This document shows positions 8,140 through 16,358 of a stretch of 20,503 nucleotides of DNA, piece after piece. The translations under genes and the position numbers were made by a program. A model generated the notes under the pieces. It was given only the letters and a program-made list of their open reading frames with translations. It was not told where the DNA came from and ran no database searches. The stretch comes from a virus, in IMG/VR virus record IMGVR_UViG_3300046450_000206, positions 1 to 20,503 of that record; one strand, 5' to 3'. Numbering within the stretch: the stretch's first letter is position 1; every line of letters begins with the position of its first letter.

Positions 8140-8869
8140 TAAGACTGAAGGATATGTACTGGTTGCATCCAATAAGATTAACTTCTATAGGTATGCAATC
8201 AATCTAGCAGAGTCCATCTTAGACTTCTATCCTGATGCCAAGATTACTTTGTTCTGCGAAGAGTGGATGTTCGAAGAACTTCATCGTGATCTCTTTGATA
8301 ATGTTGAATGGTGTACTGGACACTACCGTGCCAAGTTAGAAGGTATGGCAAGATCTCCTTATGACCTAACCATGTACCTTGATGTTGATATGGAAGTAGA
8401 ACACGAAGACATTAGTACTTGTTTCCAAATCTTGAGAGATAGCGAACACGATATGTTGTTCTCTGCATTGACCGATGATAGATCATATGTCTATGCTGAA
8501 CGAGACTTTGACACCCCCGAAGGTAAGGCAAAGTTTACTCTATGTGGTGGTATATGTTTGTATGATATGACAGTACCTATCATCAAAGAGTTTGTTGCAG
8601 AATGGGAAGACTTGACCAAGAGACAAATGGATAAGGAATGGTGGCCAGAAGGTTACATCGATTCCCTGAAGTCTTGGGATCAGTTCTCTCTATGGTGGTT
8701 GACAGAGAAGGAAGATAAGTACAAAGATTTAAACTATGGCATCATCTATGATGATCTGCGATGGAACTATTACAACGCTTTTAATTGGCATAAGACCAAA
8801 CCAGAGTCAGGGCCAGTTATTGTACGGCACTACTCGTGCGGATTAGATAAGGACGGACACATATTATGA
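8132..8869 (+). CDS. glycosyltransferase-like protein, GT-A fold
   Basis: A 245-residue protein. I start it at ATG 8132, not at the in-frame TTG 8126, because GGAAG at 8118-8122 is properly spaced from the ATG. The segment TMYLDVDMEV (D84-V85-D86) is a DxD motif, which in GT-A enzymes holds the divalent metal and the nucleotide sugar. YVLVASNKINFYRYAINLAES at the N-terminus fits the first Rossmann-like strand and helix of such enzymes. CGGICLYD after the DxD resembles the acceptor-side strand. Donor and acceptor sugars cannot be told. It overlaps the preceding gene by 8 bases and the oxygenase gene by 4 (ATGA), suggesting coupled translation. Its target could be virion protein, host surface glycan or DNA; position beside the fibre gene mildly favours a virion target. 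Confidence 0.75.
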   Translation: MSDKTEGYVLVASNKINFYRYAINLAESILDFYPDAKITLFCEEWMFEELHRDLFDNVEWCTGHYRAKLEGMARSPYDLTMYLDVDMEVEHEDISTCFQILRDSEHDMLFSALTDDRSYVYAERDFDTPEGKAKFTLCGGICLYDMTVPIIKEFVAEWEDLTKRQMDKEWWPEGYIDSLKSWDQFSLWWLTEKEDKYKDLNYGIIYDDLRWNYYNAFNWHKTKPESGPVIVRHYSCGLDKDGHIL

Positions 8870-9561
8870 GTTATATGCAAGACATACCAATTAAAAACAG
8901 AGAACTGTTGCAGAGATTAGACGCATACAGAGACTTTCTCTTGGATGATAAAGAACAGTTCCAGAAGGACTTCCATCTTGCGTGTTCACAAGAGGCAAGT
9001 CAACGTCACTTCTGGGCAGGTAAAGATCATCTAGAAGAGATCCAAGCACAGGGAAGCAGACACGAAGGTTTCCCCGATAAGATGTATGGATATGAGATGA
9101 GTATTGGTCGCAAAGGACATGAGTTCTTTGAGGGAGACACCCATCCATCTATACGAACTAAACGAACGGCAGACATTGCCTTTATGAACAAAGATATTAT
9201 GCAATGGTTGGGCACTCGTTGTAATGCTCTTACTGCGTGGTATCCTCCCGGTGGTTTCATCTCTTGGCACAACAATGCTAACGCGGCCGCATACAATCTA
9301 ATATTCTCATGGTCTGAAACTGGAGACGGACAATTTGAGTATGTAGATCCTGTATCGAAAGAAGTTGTCGTTATGAAGGACAAGCAGGGTTGGAACTGTA
9401 AGGCGGCATACTTTGGTCACTATGGTGAACCAGAGAACCTATTCTATCATGCGGCAAAGACCGACTGTTGGAGATGCACAGTATCATTCACATTTGATAT
9501 CTCACAAGCATCTGTAGACTACAGAGACGATTTAATAGAAGAAATCACCTCAGAAATCTAA
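8866..9561 (+). CDS. 2OG-Fe(II) oxygenase-like protein
   Basis: A 231-residue protein starting at ATG 8866, overlapping the glycosyltransferase stop by ATGA. The core YPPGGFISWHNNAN, NLIFSWSETGDGQF and YHAAKTDCWRCTVSF fits the double-stranded beta helix of 2-oxoglutarate/Fe(II) oxygenases. H135 and H195 would be two of the iron ligands, and R203, eight residues after H195, would hold 2-oxoglutarate. The usual HxD is HxN here (H135-N136-N137), so the third ligand is uncertain. Family members hydroxylate protein side chains, nucleic acids or small molecules. Similar proteins are frequent in marine T4-like phages, from memory. A role with the adjacent glycosyltransferase (hydroxylate, then glycosylate) is inference. 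Confidence 0.7.
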   Translation: MSYMQDIPIKNRELLQRLDAYRDFLLDDKEQFQKDFHLACSQEASQRHFWAGKDHLEEIQAQGSRHEGFPDKMYGYEMSIGRKGHEFFEGDTHPSIRTKRTADIAFMNKDIMQWLGTRCNALTAWYPPGGFISWHNNANAAAYNLIFSWSETGDGQFEYVDPVSKEVVVMKDKQGWNCKAAYFGHYGEPENLFYHAAKTDCWRCTVSFTFDISQASVDYRDDLIEEITSEI

Positions 9562-9566
9562 GTTTG

Positions 9567-9585
9567 TTGGAACTCCAGTTTCCAA
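9567..9585 (+). other. short inverted repeat between operons
   Basis: TTGGAA and TTCCAA can form a 6-bp stem with a 7-base loop just after the oxygenase stop codon and before the late promoter. There is no T-run after it, so it is a weak terminator candidate at best; it might serve as an mRNA 3' end. Confidence 0.3.
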
Positions 9586-9589
9586 AACA

Positions 9590-9597
9590 TATAAATA
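9590..9597 (+). promoter_or_regulatory. T4-type late promoter core (TATAAATA)
   Basis: An exact TATAAATA lies in the 72-base gap after the oxygenase gene, 36 bases before ATG 9634. It would give the fibre cassette its own late transcript, separate from the sigma70-type promoter unit upstream. Confidence 0.75.
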
Positions 9598-9633
9598 AAA
9601 CCATACACATATAATAAGGTTTGAGAGACTGGA

Positions 9634-9993
9634 ATGGCAGATTACGAAGATTTTACTATCGACCAAGGTGCGGATGTAGCAATTGAACTACACCTGCAAG
9701 AACAGGATGGTTCTGTTAAGAACCTCACTGGTCACACACTTGCGGCAAAGATGAAGCGGAGTTATAACTCTGTGGACTCTGATGAAATAGTATCCTTTAC
9801 AGCAACTATCGCAGATCCCGCTTCTGATGGGATAGGCATCTTGGCACTCACAAATACCCAATCTGGATTACTGAACGCCAGACTTAGATATGTCTATGAC
9901 GTAGAACTGTCCTTTATAGACAGCGGATCTAACACAATCATCGAACGAATACTGGAAGGAAAGATTAAAGTCAATCCTTCGGTAACAAGGTAA
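9634..9993 (+). CDS. small fibre/baseplate-associated structural protein (BppU-N-like)
   Basis: A 119-residue protein. Its plan, DFTIDQGADVAIELHLQEQDG, then VKNLTGHTLAAKMKRSY and finally RYVYDVEL with ILEGKIKVNPSVTR, resembles the small all-beta N-terminal domain of phage baseplate upper proteins and similar proteins found beside marine phage fibres. No enzymatic motif, signal peptide or membrane segment is seen. It is the first gene after a late promoter and lies 5 bases before the next gene. A role in joining fibres to the baseplate is inferred from this context and resemblance. Confidence 0.65.
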   Translation: MADYEDFTIDQGADVAIELHLQEQDGSVKNLTGHTLAAKMKRSYNSVDSDEIVSFTATIADPASDGIGILALTNTQSGLLNARLRYVYDVELSFIDSGSNTIIERILEGKIKVNPSVTR

Positions 9994-9998
9994 CTACT

Positions 9999-10226
9999 AT
10001 GGCAACTACTGTATCCCTTCGGGGCAAGACTAAAGTAAAGAGAGTCGTAGTAGGGAAACCTGTTAGACGTGTTATTGAAGCGGCAGGTAACAGCATCAAT
10101 GCGATAACTGGTGTTAACACAGATGGTGCAGTAAATGGATCAGTATTAGTTTATAATACATCAACTACAGCATGGGAAGCAACGACAACTTTAGATCAAC
10201 AAGAACTTAACGGAGGCCAATACTAA
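9999..10226 (+). CDS. short fibre-associated protein, 75 aa
   Basis: A 75-residue protein with AAGG about 8 bases upstream of ATG. The first 25 residues are strongly basic (KTKVKRVVVGKPVRRVIE). The rest, GSVLVYNTSTTAWEATTTLD, resembles the VLVY-x-W beta unit seen inside many phage tail-fibre proteins. It ends ELNGGQY, close to SLDGGTY at the end of the following fibre, so the two may share a C-terminal fibre element. Its stop overlaps the next start (TAATG). It could be a fibre cap, linker or a detached fibre module; function unknown. Confidence 0.75.
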   Translation: MATTVSLRGKTKVKRVVVGKPVRRVIEAAGNSINAITGVNTDGAVNGSVLVYNTSTTAWEATTTLDQQELNGGQY

Positions 10227-12001
10227 TGGCATCATTACTAAGAATTAAAAGAAGTGCGACTTCGGGAAATCCGTCTGCACTTGGTCAAGGTGAATTAGCA
10301 TATTCATACTTGGCAGACAACGGAAGCAATGGTGGTGATAGACTATACATTGGTACTGGCAGTGAAATCGCAGGTAATGCGGTCAATCACGAAATCATTG
10401 GTGGTAAGTATTTCACAGCGAAACTGGATCATGCATTAGGTACACTGACCCCGAACAGTGCTATCCTAGTAGACGCAAACAGTAAGATTGATGTACTTAA
10501 CGTTGATAACCTAACTCTCAACGGCAACACGATTAGCACTACCGATACAAACGGTAACCTAATAGTATCTCCTCATGGGTCAGGTGTTGTATCTGTAGCA
10601 GGGAGCAAGATCTCTCATCTACTTACACCAACCGCAGATTCCGATGCAACAACCAAAGCATATGTTGATAGTAAGTTTGCCTCAGTTGATGTCGTATTCT
10701 CTCTAGCAGGTGATGGTGGTACAGACACATTCAACGCAGGTACAGGAACATTAACGTTCGATGGTGGAACTGGTCTTACTAGTGCCGTCACAGACGATCA
10801 AGTATCTTATGCACTAGACAATACTGCCGTAACCGCAGGGTCATATGGATCAGCAAGTGCTATTCCTACCTTCACAGTAGACGCACAAGGTCGATTGACT
10901 GCCGCAGGTACCGCAAGTATCTCTACTGAGTTGACTGTTAACGGTGCCCCAATCTCATTAGCAGACTCCGCATTATCCTTTGCCGCATCTGGTAATGGTA
11001 TTGCGATGGGTTTCAACCATGCTACTAACACAGTAACATACACAACCTCCGATGCTACTACATCTGGCAAGGGTGTTGCACAGTTCCTAGATTCTGACTT
11101 TGCAGTCGCTTCTGGTATTGTTAGTCTCAAGGGTAATGTATTATCTCATGTAACCACTGATACTGGTGCCATGACTCTACCTAACCATAGTATCTCTATA
11201 CTTGGTGGTGAGGGCATGAATGTCACTCACGCAGATCAAAGTATTGCGATCACTGGTGAAGACGCTACTACAACCAACAAAGGTATTGCATCTTTTGCTT
11301 CGGCAGACTTTGATGTATCCTCTGGTGCAGTTAGTCTTAAAGCAGGTTCGGTTGCTAACGGTGACCTCGCGAATGACGGTATTACTATTGGTGATACTGA
11401 TACTTCTCTGGGTGGAACAGTTACAGATCTTACTGGTCTGACTGGCGCAACTATTGACACTATCCGTATTAACGGAAACACCATTAGCACAAACGGTTCT
11501 ACTAATGAGTTGATCTTAGATCCATTAGGTGGTGACAGTGTTACTGGTAAGGTTGTCATTCTTGGTGACCTCCAAGTCAACGGTACACAAACTATAATTA
11601 ACTCAGTCAATATGTCGGTTAACGATAAGACATTGACTTTGGCAGACAGTGCCGCAGACGCAGCCGCGGCAAACGGTGCAGGTATCGTAATCGCAGGGGC
11701 AAGTGCTAACCTAGTATATGCCGCATCTGGTGATAAGTGGACTGCCAACAAAACGTTTGATGCACCTGAGATCATGCGCGGTGGTGTTGCACTAGACGAG
11801 TATATTGAAGACATCATGGGTGCATCTATTGCAGTCGGTGAAGGTCTTGACTTTGCTTACAATGACACCGCAGGTACACATACATTCACTGCGGAGATAG
11901 CAACAATTACAAACAAAGGTGTTGCGTCATATGATAGTGACGTATTTACTGTAACATCTGGTGCGGTAACTGTAACCTCACTTGATGGCGGTACATACTA
12001 A
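10226..12001 (+). CDS. tail-fibre-like structural protein 1, 591 aa
   Basis: ATG 10226 has a strong GGAGG at 10212-10216. Residues 1-45 (LLRIKRS, GQGELAYS, RLYIGTG) match the pattern of the N-terminal domain of Mtd-like and other phage receptor-binding proteins. LTPTADSDATTKAYVDSKF (133-151) is a common fibre motif. Two beta modules, NGNTIST (100-106 and 417-423), and three 26-residue repeats of the KG-x-ASF type follow. AGSYGSASAIPTFTVDAQGR (204-223) and GDLQVNGTQTI (447-457) also occur widely in marine phage fibres. The end is SLDGGTY. The sequence is Gly/Ala/Thr-rich with no Cys. It is paralogous to the next fibre, with the same length. Probable role is receptor binding or baseplate decoration. 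Confidence 0.8.
   Translation: MASLLRIKRSATSGNPSALGQGELAYSYLADNGSNGGDRLYIGTGSEIAGNAVNHEIIGGKYFTAKLDHALGTLTPNSAILVDANSKIDVLNVDNLTLNGNTISTTDTNGNLIVSPHGSGVVSVAGSKISHLLTPTADSDATTKAYVDSKFASVDVVFSLAGDGGTDTFNAGTGTLTFDGGTGLTSAVTDDQVSYALDNTAVTAGSYGSASAIPTFTVDAQGRLTAAGTASISTELTVNGAPISLADSALSFAASGNGIAMGFNHATNTVTYTTSDATTSGKGVAQFLDSDFAVASGIVSLKGNVLSHVTTDTGAMTLPNHSISILGGEGMNVTHADQSIAITGEDATTTNKGIASFASADFDVSSGAVSLKAGSVANGDLANDGITIGDTDTSLGGTVTDLTGLTGATIDTIRINGNTISTNGSTNELILDPLGGDSVTGKVVILGDLQVNGTQTIINSVNMSVNDKTLTLADSAADAAAANGAGIVIAGASANLVYAASGDKWTANKTFDAPEIMRGGVALDEYIEDIMGASIAVGEGLDFAYNDTAGTHTFTAEIATITNKGVASYDSDVFTVTSGAVTVTSLDGGTY
11057..11980 (+). repeat. three dispersed 26-residue repeats in fibre 1
   Basis: Residues 278-303, 348-373 and 560-585 (bases 11057-11134, 11267-11344, 11903-11980) share the plan T-x-x-KG-[VI]-A-x-[FY] ... 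[DV]F-x-V-x-SG-x-V. DNA copies differ at many sites, so they are old. Such modules probably stack as beta units along the fibre shaft. Confidence 0.75.
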
Positions 12002-12012
12002 GAAACAATAAT

Positions 12013-12030
12013 CCCCCTTATATAAGGGGG
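12013..12030 (+). terminator. palindromic hairpin, possible terminator
   Basis: CCCCCTTAT followed directly by ATAAGGGGG is a perfect 18-base palindrome in the 47-base gap between the two fibre genes. It is followed by TTAATATAAA, not a clean T-run, so read-through seems likely. It could separate or protect transcripts of the two fibre genes. Confidence 0.55.
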
Positions 12031-12048
12031 TTAATATAAAGGTGACAT

Positions 12049-13824
12049 ATGTCTACGACTTTACTTAAAGTCAAAAGAAGTGCGGTAAAGGGCAAGACTC
12101 CTGCCGTTGGTAATGTTGAACTTGGCGAGATCGCAATCAACACCAATGATGGAAGACTGTTCTTTAAGAGAACTGACTCCGCAGGAAACAACTCGATTAA
12201 GACACTCACAGAGATTGTTGGTGGTACTGGTATTACTAATACCGCAGGTACTCTATCAATAACTAACTCTGGTGTGACTGCCGCAACCTATGGATCTTCC
12301 ACACAAGTTCCTGTATTCTCCGTTAATGCACAGGGTCAGATCGACTCTGCTACTTATCGTACAGTTGCAGGTGTGAGTGGTGTCACCTTTGATTCGTCCG
12401 AAGCAACAATAAATGTATCTACCGCAGACGGTGGATCTTTCAATGCTCGTATTGGACTAACGTCATTCTCTACCTCAGATCTATCCGAAGGTACTAATCT
12501 ATACTATACTACTGCTCGTGCAGACTCAGATGCAAAGAATGCGATTGGTGTCTCTGGTGCAGGACTTTCATACAATGCATCTAATGGCACGATAACAATT
12601 GCTGAGACTACCTATGGTGGTTTCGACTCAGACTTCACAGAGAAGTCAACCTCAGATCTATCCGAAGGAACCAACCTTTACCATACCACTGCAAGAGCAA
12701 GGGCGGCAATTAGCGTCACTGATGCCGCAGGGGATGGTACTCTTGCATATAACGCAAGTACTGGTGTAATTACATACAACGGTATTACAGACGCACAGGT
12801 TCGTGGTAAGTTATCTGGTGGAACTGGTATCACATATAATAGTGGTACAGGTGCTATAACTACGACTGATGGGGATATCGTTCACGATAACCTAAGTGGA
12901 TTCGTAGCAAACGAACACATTGATCACACTAGTGTATCAGTAACCGCAGGTACAGGTTTGACAGGTGGTGGTACTATTGCCGCGACTCGAACTCTGAATG
13001 TAATCGGTGGCAAGGGTATCATTGCAAACGCAAACGATATCCAAGTTGACTCTGGTAACATTAAGGGAATGTTCTCTGGTGGTACTGGTGTTACATACAG
13101 TAACGGTGCAATCAGTATTGGTCAGGCAGTCGCAACTACGGATGACGTAGTATTCAATGACTTGGTTGTATCTGGTAACTTAACAATCACTGGTTCACTG
13201 ACAGACATTGCAACTACTAATCTGACAGTAACCGATAAGAACATTGTCATTGCAGACAGTGCTACTACTAGTGCATTGACAGACGGAGCAGGTATAACAT
13301 TCGGTGCTTGGAGTTCGGGTACTAAACCTCTACTCAAGTGGGATCACGGTAATACTCGTTTTGATTTTAACAAACCATTAGCGGCATCTAGTTTTGTAGG
13401 TAACATTACAGGTAACGTAACTGGTACAGTATCAGATATATCTAACCACACTACTGCTGATCTAAGCGAGAACACTAACCTCTACCACACTACTGCAAGA
13501 GCAAGAGGTGCCATAAGCGGCACAACATCTGGCACTGGGTTTGGTGGACTATCGTATAATAGTACTAGTGGTGCAATGACCTATGCAAAGGTCACAACTG
13601 CCAATATACGAAATCAGATTAATGTGGCAGGTGACCTCGCATATGATAGTGCGTCTGGTCAGTTGTCATTCAGTGAGACATACTCAAGTGCCGCAGAACT
13701 ACTGACCGCACTAAAGACAGTTGATACAAACTCAAGTGGACTGAACGCAGATACACTTGATGGAGAACAGGGATCACATTACAGAATTAATGTCTACAAT
13801 TCCAGTGGATCATTATTAAACTAA
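12049..13824 (+). CDS. tail-fibre-like structural protein 2, 591 aa
   Basis: ATG 12049 has AAAGGTG about 5 bases upstream. Residues 1-45 (TLLKVKRSA, VELGEIAINT, GRLFFKR) match the N-terminus of the preceding fibre. AATYGSSTQVPVFSVNAQGQ (78-97) parallels its AGSYGSASAIPTFTVDAQGR. A motif of the DLSEGTNLYHTTARA type occurs three times. GNLTITGSL followed by LTVTDKNIVIADSATT matches a segment near the C-terminus of fibre 1. The C-terminus, NADTLDGEQGSHYRINV, is a motif often found at the end of marine phage fibres. Length equals fibre 1 exactly, though internal modules are different. No catalytic residues are visible. Probably a fibre or receptor-binding protein occupying the place of T4 gp12/wac; the exact assembly role cannot be seen. 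Confidence 0.8.
   Translation: MSTTLLKVKRSAVKGKTPAVGNVELGEIAINTNDGRLFFKRTDSAGNNSIKTLTEIVGGTGITNTAGTLSITNSGVTAATYGSSTQVPVFSVNAQGQIDSATYRTVAGVSGVTFDSSEATINVSTADGGSFNARIGLTSFSTSDLSEGTNLYYTTARADSDAKNAIGVSGAGLSYNASNGTITIAETTYGGFDSDFTEKSTSDLSEGTNLYHTTARARAAISVTDAAGDGTLAYNASTGVITYNGITDAQVRGKLSGGTGITYNSGTGAITTTDGDIVHDNLSGFVANEHIDHTSVSVTAGTGLTGGGTIAATRTLNVIGGKGIIANANDIQVDSGNIKGMFSGGTGVTYSNGAISIGQAVATTDDVVFNDLVVSGNLTITGSLTDIATTNLTVTDKNIVIADSATTSALTDGAGITFGAWSSGTKPLLKWDHGNTRFDFNKPLAASSFVGNITGNVTGTVSDISNHTTADLSENTNLYHTTARARGAISGTTSGTGFGGLSYNSTSGAMTYAKVTTANIRNQINVAGDLAYDSASGQLSFSETYSSAAELLTALKTVDTNSSGLNADTLDGEQGSHYRINVYNSSGSLLN
12472..13503 (+). repeat. three TSDLSEGTNLYHTTARA-type repeats in fibre 2
   Basis: Copies at 12472-12522, 12649-12699 and 13453-13503 each encode 17 residues with D-L-S-E-x-TNLY-x-TTARA almost unchanged. 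The first two are close in DNA and the third is more diverged. The motif recurs in many phage tail fibres. Confidence 0.85.
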
Positions 13825-13834
13825 GGTAAAGAAC

Positions 13835-14596
13835 ATGGCATCACCAGACACTAGAGACGAACTAATCGACTACTGCTTTCGATCATTGGGTGCGCCCGTA
13901 CTCGAAATCAACGTGGCAGACGAACAAGTCGAAGATCGCGTAGACGAAGCATTACAGTGGTTCCGTGAAATGCATCCTGATGGAAAGAGACGATTCTACA
14001 TTAAGCACCAGATCACACAGGCAAACCTTGACAACAAATACATCGACCTAACCGAAGATGTGATATCTGTTATCCGTATGTTCCGTGTTAACAGTGCCCA
14101 CGCGTCTACTAACTTCTTTGACATCAAATATCAAATGCGAGTGAATGATATACATATGTTAGGATCTGCTACCGCAGACCTTGGTTACTACGAACAAATG
14201 GAACAACATCTATCATTACTTGATATGAAACTAAGTGGGGAACCACAGATCACCTTTGATAGACAAGCAGACCGTGTACATATTCATCACGATATGTCAG
14301 AGTTCCTTCTTGGTAACTATGTGATACTAGAAGTCTATGGTGATCGAGATCCCGGAGTTGCCGCGAACTCTCCCTTGAATTCTTTATGGAATCATAAGTT
14401 TCTCAAAGCATACACTATTGCATTGATCAAGAGACAGTGGGGACAGAATATGTCTAAGTTCGAAGGTATGCAACTTCCCGGTGGTGTTGTTATCAACGGC
14501 AGACAGATATACGATGATGCCTCGGCAGAGATCGAACAATTAATGGTCAAGTTTAGAGAAGAAGAAGACGTTGGCCCAATGTTCTTCATAGGATAA
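13835..14596 (+). CDS. gp13: neck protein gp13
   Basis: A 253-residue protein matching the T4 gp13 family as found in marine phages: N-terminal DELIDYCFRSLGAPVLEINV, then QVEDRVDEALQWFREMHPDG and a KRRFYIKHQIT strand. Gp13 joins gp14 to form the neck that seals the filled head and receives the tail. It is shorter than T4 gp13 (309 residues). An AAGG overlapping the upstream stop (TAAGG) probably serves as ribosome site. The order gp13-14-15-16-17 that follows supports the call strongly. Confidence 0.9.
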   Translation: MASPDTRDELIDYCFRSLGAPVLEINVADEQVEDRVDEALQWFREMHPDGKRRFYIKHQITQANLDNKYIDLTEDVISVIRMFRVNSAHASTNFFDIKYQMRVNDIHMLGSATADLGYYEQMEQHLSLLDMKLSGEPQITFDRQADRVHIHHDMSEFLLGNYVILEVYGDRDPGVAANSPLNSLWNHKFLKAYTIALIKRQWGQNMSKFEGMQLPGGVVINGRQIYDDASAEIEQLMVKFREEEDVGPMFFIG

Positions 14597-14600
14597 ATTA

Positions 14601-16358
14601 ATGGCAACTAACCCTTGGATATCATCTGGTGGATATCGTCCTGAACAGAACTTATACGAAGATCTCATAATTGAGTCTTTAAAGTTCTATGGTCAGGATG
14701 TCTATTATTTACCTCGTGAACTAGTCAATGTAGATAAAGTCTTCATGGACGATGTGCCGTCACACTTTAGTGATGCGTATAAGATAGAGATGTATGTTGA
14801 GAACGTTGATGGGTTTGGGGGTGAGGGAGATCTCTTCTCTAAGTTCGGTGTTGAACTTCGTGACCAAGCAACCTTCGTTACTGCTCGTAGACGTTGGAAG
14901 TCTCTGATCGGTGACAAACTAGATTCATATAACTTCCGTCCTAGAGAGGGTGATGTAATATACATTCCATTCTCTAAGTCTATGTTCGAGATCTTTAAGG
15001 TCGAGACAGAAACTCCGTTCTATCAATTGAACCAGTTACCTACCTTCCGACTACAATGTGAGTTGTTCGAATACAATGACGAAGACTTTGATGTTGGTAT
15101 CGATGAGATCGATGACATTGAACTAGAAGGTGCCTATCAGTACAAACTGAATATGGCAAGTGCTGTGAATGCTAATGCCACTGCCTCATCATTAATAGAT
15201 GATAACGGTAGAGTATATGGATTAACTCTGGAAAATCGTGGTATTGGTTATAACACTGCTCCTACTGTTACAATAGCATCTCCACCGGGAAACAACAAGA
15301 AGTTTGGTACAGGTTCTTTGGACGTAACCAAAGGTCGTGGTGTTGAAGCATCATACACACAGACCCACGTCAATGGTAGTGTTGAAGCATGGGTGTATGT
15401 AAGTACATTACCCTCGGCAGGAAATCAAGCAATCTTCTTTGAGACTGGTGGTAGTGGTCAAGATGACAAGACATACTTCTGGGGTGTTGGTAGCACAGGA
15501 CAGTTAGTATACTCTCGCGGCAATAATAACGGTGGTGGTATTGATACACTCACCAATAATGATATCTTGTTTCAAGCAGGAACGTGGCACCATATTCTTA
15601 TTGGAGCATCTGGCACAAACAACCTAGTAATCTACTTTGACTTTGTTAAGAAGTACGATGCCAATGTCGCAGGTGTTACTTGGAATTGGGTATCTGCTAA
15701 TGGATTCTCGGTGGGTGCCGATGCCGCACGAACAGTCGATGGTGTTGATTGGCAAGCACTACAAGGTTTCGTTGATGAGTATCGAGTAAGAGTTGGTACC
15801 AAGGCACAGATCATCGAAACACGATATGACTCCGCAGGTACTACTAATCTGGCAACTCAGACTGCCGCATGGACATCTGATAGTGCAACTGCATACCTCA
15901 ATAACTTCGATCCTATCGGTGCTACTGCATCCTCTGTTTTAGATTCGTCTGGTACGGTCAACTCTATACTACAGATCGAGCAAGGTTTATATTATGATGT
16001 TGCCCCTGTCGTAACTATTGCTTCTCCATACACTGGTGGACAATACAAACGTGGTGAAATAGTAACTCAGACTAATAGTTCTTATACGATCAAGGGAGAA
16101 GTTGTTGCTTGGTCAGATAGTGATAATACCCTATACCTTGCACACGTTGGTGCGACAGACGGCAAATTACACACCTTCTCGCAGACCCAACAAGTGATTG
16201 GTGCGAGTGCGGCATACGCACCGACTTTGGTATCTGAACTGATGGAAATCAACGTTTCTCCTACATTAGGTGGAACTACACAGAATAATTTCTTTGATGA
16301 CTTTGAATCAGACTTCTTAGACTTCTCTGAAGGTAACCCATTCGGAGACATGGAATAA
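14601..16358 (+). CDS. gp14: neck protein gp14 with large LamG-like insertion
   Basis: Residues 1-185 (NPWISSGGYRPEQNLYEDLI, VYYLPRELVNVDKVFMDDVP, PTFRLQCELFEYNDEDFD) are the N-terminal part of T4-type gp14. Residues about 484-585 (GEIVTQ, DNTLYLAHVG, then the acidic NPFGDME tail) are its C-terminal part. Together they make about 285 residues, close to T4 gp14 (256). The remaining 300 residues are an insert: two 38-residue repeats ending in APTVTIASPP and APVVTIASPY flank a region (about 238-405) with LamG/concanavalin-like features (VEAWVYVS, WHHILIGASG, VDEYRVRVG). The core works at the head-tail joint; the insert probably faces outward. AGGA at 14590-14593 fits ATG 14601. The stop overlaps gp15 (TAATG). 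Confidence 0.88.
   Translation: MATNPWISSGGYRPEQNLYEDLIIESLKFYGQDVYYLPRELVNVDKVFMDDVPSHFSDAYKIEMYVENVDGFGGEGDLFSKFGVELRDQATFVTARRRWKSLIGDKLDSYNFRPREGDVIYIPFSKSMFEIFKVETETPFYQLNQLPTFRLQCELFEYNDEDFDVGIDEIDDIELEGAYQYKLNMASAVNANATASSLIDDNGRVYGLTLENRGIGYNTAPTVTIASPPGNNKKFGTGSLDVTKGRGVEASYTQTHVNGSVEAWVYVSTLPSAGNQAIFFETGGSGQDDKTYFWGVGSTGQLVYSRGNNNGGGIDTLTNNDILFQAGTWHHILIGASGTNNLVIYFDFVKKYDANVAGVTWNWVSANGFSVGADAARTVDGVDWQALQGFVDEYRVRVGTKAQIIETRYDSAGTTNLATQTAAWTSDSATAYLNNFDPIGATASSVLDSSGTVNSILQIEQGLYYDVAPVVTIASPYTGGQYKRGEIVTQTNSSYTIKGEVVAWSDSDNTLYLAHVGATDGKLHTFSQTQQVIGASAAYAPTLVSELMEINVSPTLGGTTQNNFFDDFESDFLDFSEGNPFGDME
15171..16028 (+). other. inserted LamG-like module flanked by similar repeats, within gp14
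   Basis: Repeat A (15171-15284) and repeat B (15921-16028) encode related segments: ATASSLIDDNGRVYGLTLEN versus ATASSVLDSSGTVNSILQIE, both ending x-APxVTIASP. Between them, 15312-15815 encodes the LamG-like region. The boundaries are approximate and the fold is inferred from motifs. Confidence 0.65.

Noticed and set aside
9567-9585. Inverted repeat after the oxygenase gene as a strong intrinsic terminator.
   Set aside because: The stem has only 6 bp and no T-run follows; it is listed only as a weak inverted repeat.
10807-11817. Reverse-strand open frames opposite the first fibre gene.
   Set aside because: They lie fully opposite a well-supported + strand gene, and their translations show no recognisable domain; all credible genes are on the + strand.
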